NCBI GenBank assembly: GCA_009663005.1
Contig: CM018908.1
Coordinates: forward strand, 10,090,390-10,100,389
Direction of reading: 5' to 3'
DNA length: 10,000 nucleotides
DNA from: Actinidia chinensis
Lineage: Eukaryota > Streptophyta > Magnoliopsida > Ericales > Actinidiaceae
Position 1 is the first letter of the stretch, and every line of letters begins with the position of its first letter. The position numbers and the translations under genes are program-made. The notes beneath the pieces are model-generated. The model was given only the letters and a program-made list of their open reading frames with translations. It made no database searches and was not told the DNA's origin. Shown here one piece after another: positions 7,030 through 10,000 of the stretch.

Positions 7030-8240
7030 TCTTGCATGTGGGTCATTGGACCCAACTTTTGAACATCTTGCCACCAAGTGTAATAAACCTGTTGCATCTG
7101 AAGAAAAACCACCCCAATTCCGGAAAGAAAACCTTTTGCCATCAACACTTAAGTATGCATTTTGGGTGAAGGGGAGTCGTACCTTGTTGTCATCCTCTAG
7201 CCTCACGGGGAAGTCAAGAGAAATCACTTGGTGAAAGTACTTAAGGAGGCATAGGAAGCATTAGGGTGGACAATGAGCAGATCTTCACGTATAGTCCATT
7301 TATGTGCAGCATCGTATTTATTAGAAGAGGAGTCTAAAACCTGTGCGCCAAATGCAAAGGCGTTTAAACCCCAACATGAAGAGGCGTTAGAGGGGAGAAG
7401 TACTGAAAACTTCTTAATTGCGAGTTTCATATACACGGGATGTTCTGATCTAAGTGGGTAAGTCCAACTCAAGTGGTTGCCTAAGAAGTCAGGGATCAAC
7501 GGTGGTAATTAAAGAATGAACATAATGAGTTAGTTGACAACTAGGGTCCAAACGGGTTGGCGAATGTGCATTTGATTACCGCCGTTGAAAATGTTGCGGA
7601 CTAGAGGGAAAGACCCATTTCCACTTCCTTTTTGGATCAAAGCATTTAGAGCGTGTTGAGGGGCCGAGTCTTATTATTGCTTTCTAGATGGGTACTATGG
7701 GTAAATCAAATTGAGGTAGCTTTAGGGATCAAGCGCAAGATGCCACATTCACATGTCCTTTGGCACTTATGTTATAGGAGAAGGCCCTTCGGCCTATTGC
7801 AATGCACGGGCCCTTATCAAAGGACATGATTTCAAGTTTAGCCGATATGGTGAAAAAGATCCTTGAGTGTTCAGATGATTGTTCGGTTGTATGGGGATAC
7901 GTTTGAAATCATGTTTAGAGCATTTAGAGAGTCGTTTTGAGAGACTGTGAAGAACGTCACTTGGTGTTGAATTGGGAGAATGTGCACTTTTTTTTTTCTT
8001 TTTTTTTCCAATGGTGACAACAGGTATAGTCCTTGGGCATATTGTGTCTAGCAAAGAGGATAGAGGAGATAAAGCAAACGCGATGTGATCCAACATCTAA
8101 ACTATCCCTAAGTGCTGTGAATGAAAGACATTCGATCATTTGTAGGGCATGCCGGATTTTATCGTCGCTTCATTAGAAGGGTTAGTTTCCCATCTCGAGG
8201 ACATTTGTGTCACTTTGCTTCATTAAGATGTACCCATTTG
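7030..8240 (+). pseudogene. Ty3/Gypsy reverse transcriptase, degenerate
   Basis: This is the RNA-directed DNA polymerase of the element. An approach segment in frame 2 (KPPQFRKENLLPSTLKYAFW, about 7107-7165) is typical for the run-in to RT. SPFMC (about 7295) and LEEESKTCA (about 7320) precede the thumb/finger part. A segment around 7442-7530 keeps the SKWVSP...PKKSG...KNEHNEL pattern across frames, and FLDGYYG (7681-7701) retains the first catalytic Asp (codon 7687-7689). ATFTCPL (about 7743), FGLCNAR (about 7788) and ADMVKKILECSDDCSV (about 7840-7888) follow. In the last, the two Asp codons of the YMDD-type motif survive at 7874-7879, but the residue before them is lost. LRDCEERHLVLNWEN (about 7938-7980) is followed by a T-tract insertion, then TTGIVLGHIVSSKE (about 8018-8058). 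Stops are frequent. Confidence 0.9.
7988..8007 (+). repeat. T-tract (T10-C-T9) inserted in the RT coding remnant
   Basis: Twenty pyrimidines separate VLNWENVHF from MVTTGIVLGHIVS, residues that are adjacent in related polyproteins. This looks like an expansion or insertion rather than ancestral coding sequence. It could also carry sequencing or assembly length error. Confidence 0.85.
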
Positions 8241-8730
8241 AGTGGACACACAATGTCAAGAAGCCTTTGATAAAACTTAAGGGCCTTCTCAACTACGGCC
8301 CCACCGATTAATTTCGTTTCACCGGATTGGTCTCTACACTTGAGTTATGTGTGATGAGAGTGCTTATGCGGGGGGGAGCTGTTTGAGGGCAAAGGTATAG
8401 ATAGAAAACACCATGTAATAACTTATACCAGCAAAGAATCTTAATGATGCTAATTGAACTATACACCAACCGAAAAAGAATTGGCGAGTGTTGGTTTTTT
8501 GCGCTTCGATAAATTGGTCATACTTGGTCGGAGATTCTTCTGTATTATATTATTAATGATCCATCGCACTAACAGTATCTATTGACCAAACCTGATTGCA
8601 AAAACCCCGACGACTCATTAGATGGATTTTGTTATTGAAAGAGTTTAATATTGAAATCAGCGATAAGAAACGGGTCGAGACGTAGTAGATAATCAATTTT
8701 TTTGGGGTTTTTTTCCCAAGCTCCTTAATT
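8241..8730 (+). pseudogene. Ty3/Gypsy RNase H domain, degenerate
   Basis: This domain degrades the RNA strand after minus-strand DNA synthesis and follows RT directly, as in Ty3/Gypsy pol. VMCDESAYAGG (about 8348-8376) keeps the catalytic Asp of the 'CDAS' motif, next to a G7 run at 8370-8376. An NLNDAN-like block (about 8440) is followed by PTEKELASVG (about 8468-8496), holding the conserved Glu. LIRWILLLKEFNIEISDKKR (8616-8675 region, shifted frame) is the strongest match to the end of this domain. It is followed by VVDNQ, where a conserved ADHLSR motif is expected. Frameshifts and stops occur throughout. Confidence 0.85.
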
Positions 8731-8759
8731 GATGGGGGAAGCCAAAGAACCCTCGATAC

Positions 8760-10000
8760 AATGAGATTTCCTGATGAGCAAACTATTCAAAATCACCCCC
8801 ATGCAACTACTTCATTACCATGGTTGCAAGCATCGCCAATTAGTTGGCCACCGTGAGAATCCTTTTTGCATTGGTCTAGCATTTATAGGAAGAAATTTTT
8901 TAGGGCATGTGAGGATTTTTCTTTGGCCGATCCGTACTGTTTCAAAGTATGTCCCGATACAGGTCATCGGCGGGGCATTCCTGATGATGAGGTGAGGAGC
9001 ATTCTAGGTTGTGTCATTCACAAGCATGTGGTGGAATTTTTCTTCACGAAAACTGCAGCCAAATTTTGCCAAAGCGGTTTTATTGGCCCACCAGTTCAGT
9101 GATGTTCATTGCCTTGGCACGTATAGCGATAGATGTCAAACGGTTGGGAAGTCTGTCTAAACGGCAAATGAGCCTCTTACCTCTATCATATTACTTGGAG
9201 TGTCTTTGATTTTGGGGTATTGATTCATGGGTCCCTTTCTACTCGATGTCGGAATTTATACATTTTAGTGGCCATAGACTACCGTATCAAGTGGGTAGAA
9301 GATATATACCGAGTCGTTACTAATGACCATGCTGTTGTGGTCAAATTTTTGAAGGAATATGTTTTTGCTAGATTTGGCCTGCCCCGGCTATTAATTAGCG
9401 ATGGGGGCTCACATTTTTGCTAAAAGACCCATAGGACCACCCTCATGAGAAAATCTGGAGTGATTCATTTTAGGTGGGACACACCTTACCATCCTCAAAA
9501 CCCAAGGGCAAGTTGAGTGGCAAATTAGGGAAATCAAACAAGGCCTCGAAAAAAATGTTACCCAACCGAAAGGATTGGTCTTTGCGGTTAGTCGATGCAT
9601 TATGGGCGTATAGGACTGCACAATACCCCCCCCCAAACACCATTGATAGGGTCCTCTCCGTTATAGGGGGATGTGTATGGAAAAAAGCGATATCATCTTT
9701 CGGTTGAAATTGAGCACAAGGCGTATTGGGCCATCGCCAAATTTAAACATTAGTCTCGAGGTTGGCCATGGACATTACGTAAAATTGCAAACAAATGAGT
9801 TAGAGGAGATACGGAAATGATGCATAGTTAAAAACCAAATCTCAAAAGCCTAGATGAAATCTGTGCATGATCAATGGTGATTGGAGTAAAAATCATTCAC
9901 TGTGGGTCAGAAGGGCTTTTGTACAATTTCCGTGTTGCGATTTGTTTCCGGGAAAATTCAAAGTAGTTGGTCAGGACCTTTTGGGGTGCAATGTCAGTTT
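8760..10000 (+). pseudogene. Ty3/Gypsy integrase, degenerate, runs off the right edge
   Basis: Integrase inserts the element DNA into the host chromosome. FPDEQ (about 8768) and HWSSIYRKKFFRACEDFSLA (frame 1, from 8869) lead into the N-terminal zinc-binding region. CHSQACGGIF (frame 3, from 9012), FYWPT (about 9080) and DRCQTVG (about 9130) are its remains, with one zinc ligand lost at the GGI position. The catalytic core follows: GID with Asp codon 9222-9224, ILVAIDYRIKWVED (about 9262-9303), VVVKFLKEYVFARFGLPRLL and ISDGGSHF (Asp codon 9400-9402). The third acidic residue is in QVEWQIREIK (Glu codon 9515-9517), giving near-DX35E spacing after small indels. NRKDWSLRLVDALWAYRTA (about 9565-9620), IEHKAYWAIAKF (about 9710) and FPGKFKVVG (about 9948) cover the C-terminal part. 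This is one of the clearest remnants in the window. Confidence 0.93.
9626..9634 (+). repeat. C9 homopolymer in the integrase remnant
   Basis: Nine C follow directly on the conserved YRTA block and coincide with loss of the downstream frame match. Like the G18 and T10 runs, it marks a homopolymer-associated frameshift. Confidence 0.85.

Larger units (their letters stand above)
2310..10000 (+). mobile_element. Athila/Tat-like Ty3/Gypsy LTR retrotransposon, 5' portion (degenerate)
   Basis: LTR-like DNA, a tRNA-Asp-type primer binding site (3819-3834), gag, protease, reverse transcriptase, RNase H and integrase occur in that order on one strand. This is the Ty3/Gypsy arrangement, and the primer site and gag/pol motifs point to the Athila/Tat branch. 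Placing it in Athila rather than Tat is a tentative judgement from motif wording. There is no chromodomain evidence in what is visible of integrase. All coding parts are broken, so it is a non-autonomous relic. The left limit is a guess, because the LTR start was not found. The 3' LTR and any envelope-like ORF lie beyond the window. Confidence 0.75.

Overview
This window looks like intergenic DNA from a flowering-plant nuclear genome. It is AT-rich, has no intact gene longer than about 160 codons on either strand, and is filled with decayed LTR-retrotransposon sequence. The recognisable coding remnants are plant Ty1/Copia RNase H, a plant-repeat 'putative transposon protein' ORF, and a long Ty3/Gypsy gag-pol of the Athila/Tat type. 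All read on the + strand and are cut by stops and frameshifts. I saw no tRNA, rRNA, CRISPR, bacterial operon or functional host gene. Family assignments come from recognising conserved motifs by eye, without a database search.

Layout. (1) 2-428: 3' end of a Copia polyprotein (RNase H) in three frames, ending at TGA 426-428. (2) 429-1230: non-coding AT-rich DNA that may include an old LTR or promoter, with a TATA-like box at 1185-1193 just before an ATG at 1231. (3) 1231 to about 2060: a broken ORF resembling the uncharacterised 'putative plant transposon protein' family. (4) About 2275-3800: LTR-like DNA, with a dense array of GCGTTCGAACGC palindromes (2333-2712), a U5/leader-like AT-rich stretch and a 97-bp tandem duplication (3207-3397). 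(5) 3819-3834: a decayed tRNA-Asp-type primer binding site, followed by a leader. (6) About 4532-5830: gag. (7) 5870-10000: the rest of gag-pol in Ty3/Gypsy order, namely linker, protease, reverse transcriptase, RNase H and integrase. Integrase runs off the right edge.

The Gypsy-type part (about 2.3-10 kb) is best read as the 5' half of one Athila/Tat-like element: LTR-like DNA, PBS, gag, PR, RT, RH and INT, colinear over more than 6 kb. The 3' LTR and any envelope-like ORF would lie beyond position 10000. The Copia remnant and the transposon-protein ORF on the left are either older sequence that the Gypsy element entered, or parts of another composite or non-autonomous element. The junction, somewhere around 2.06-2.33 kb, could not be placed exactly.

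No intact novel system is visible. The most interesting non-coding structure is the roughly 35-bp-spaced array of CpG-containing palindromes. The most interesting coding remnant is the transposon-protein ORF with its own TATA-like box, next to a Copia tail.
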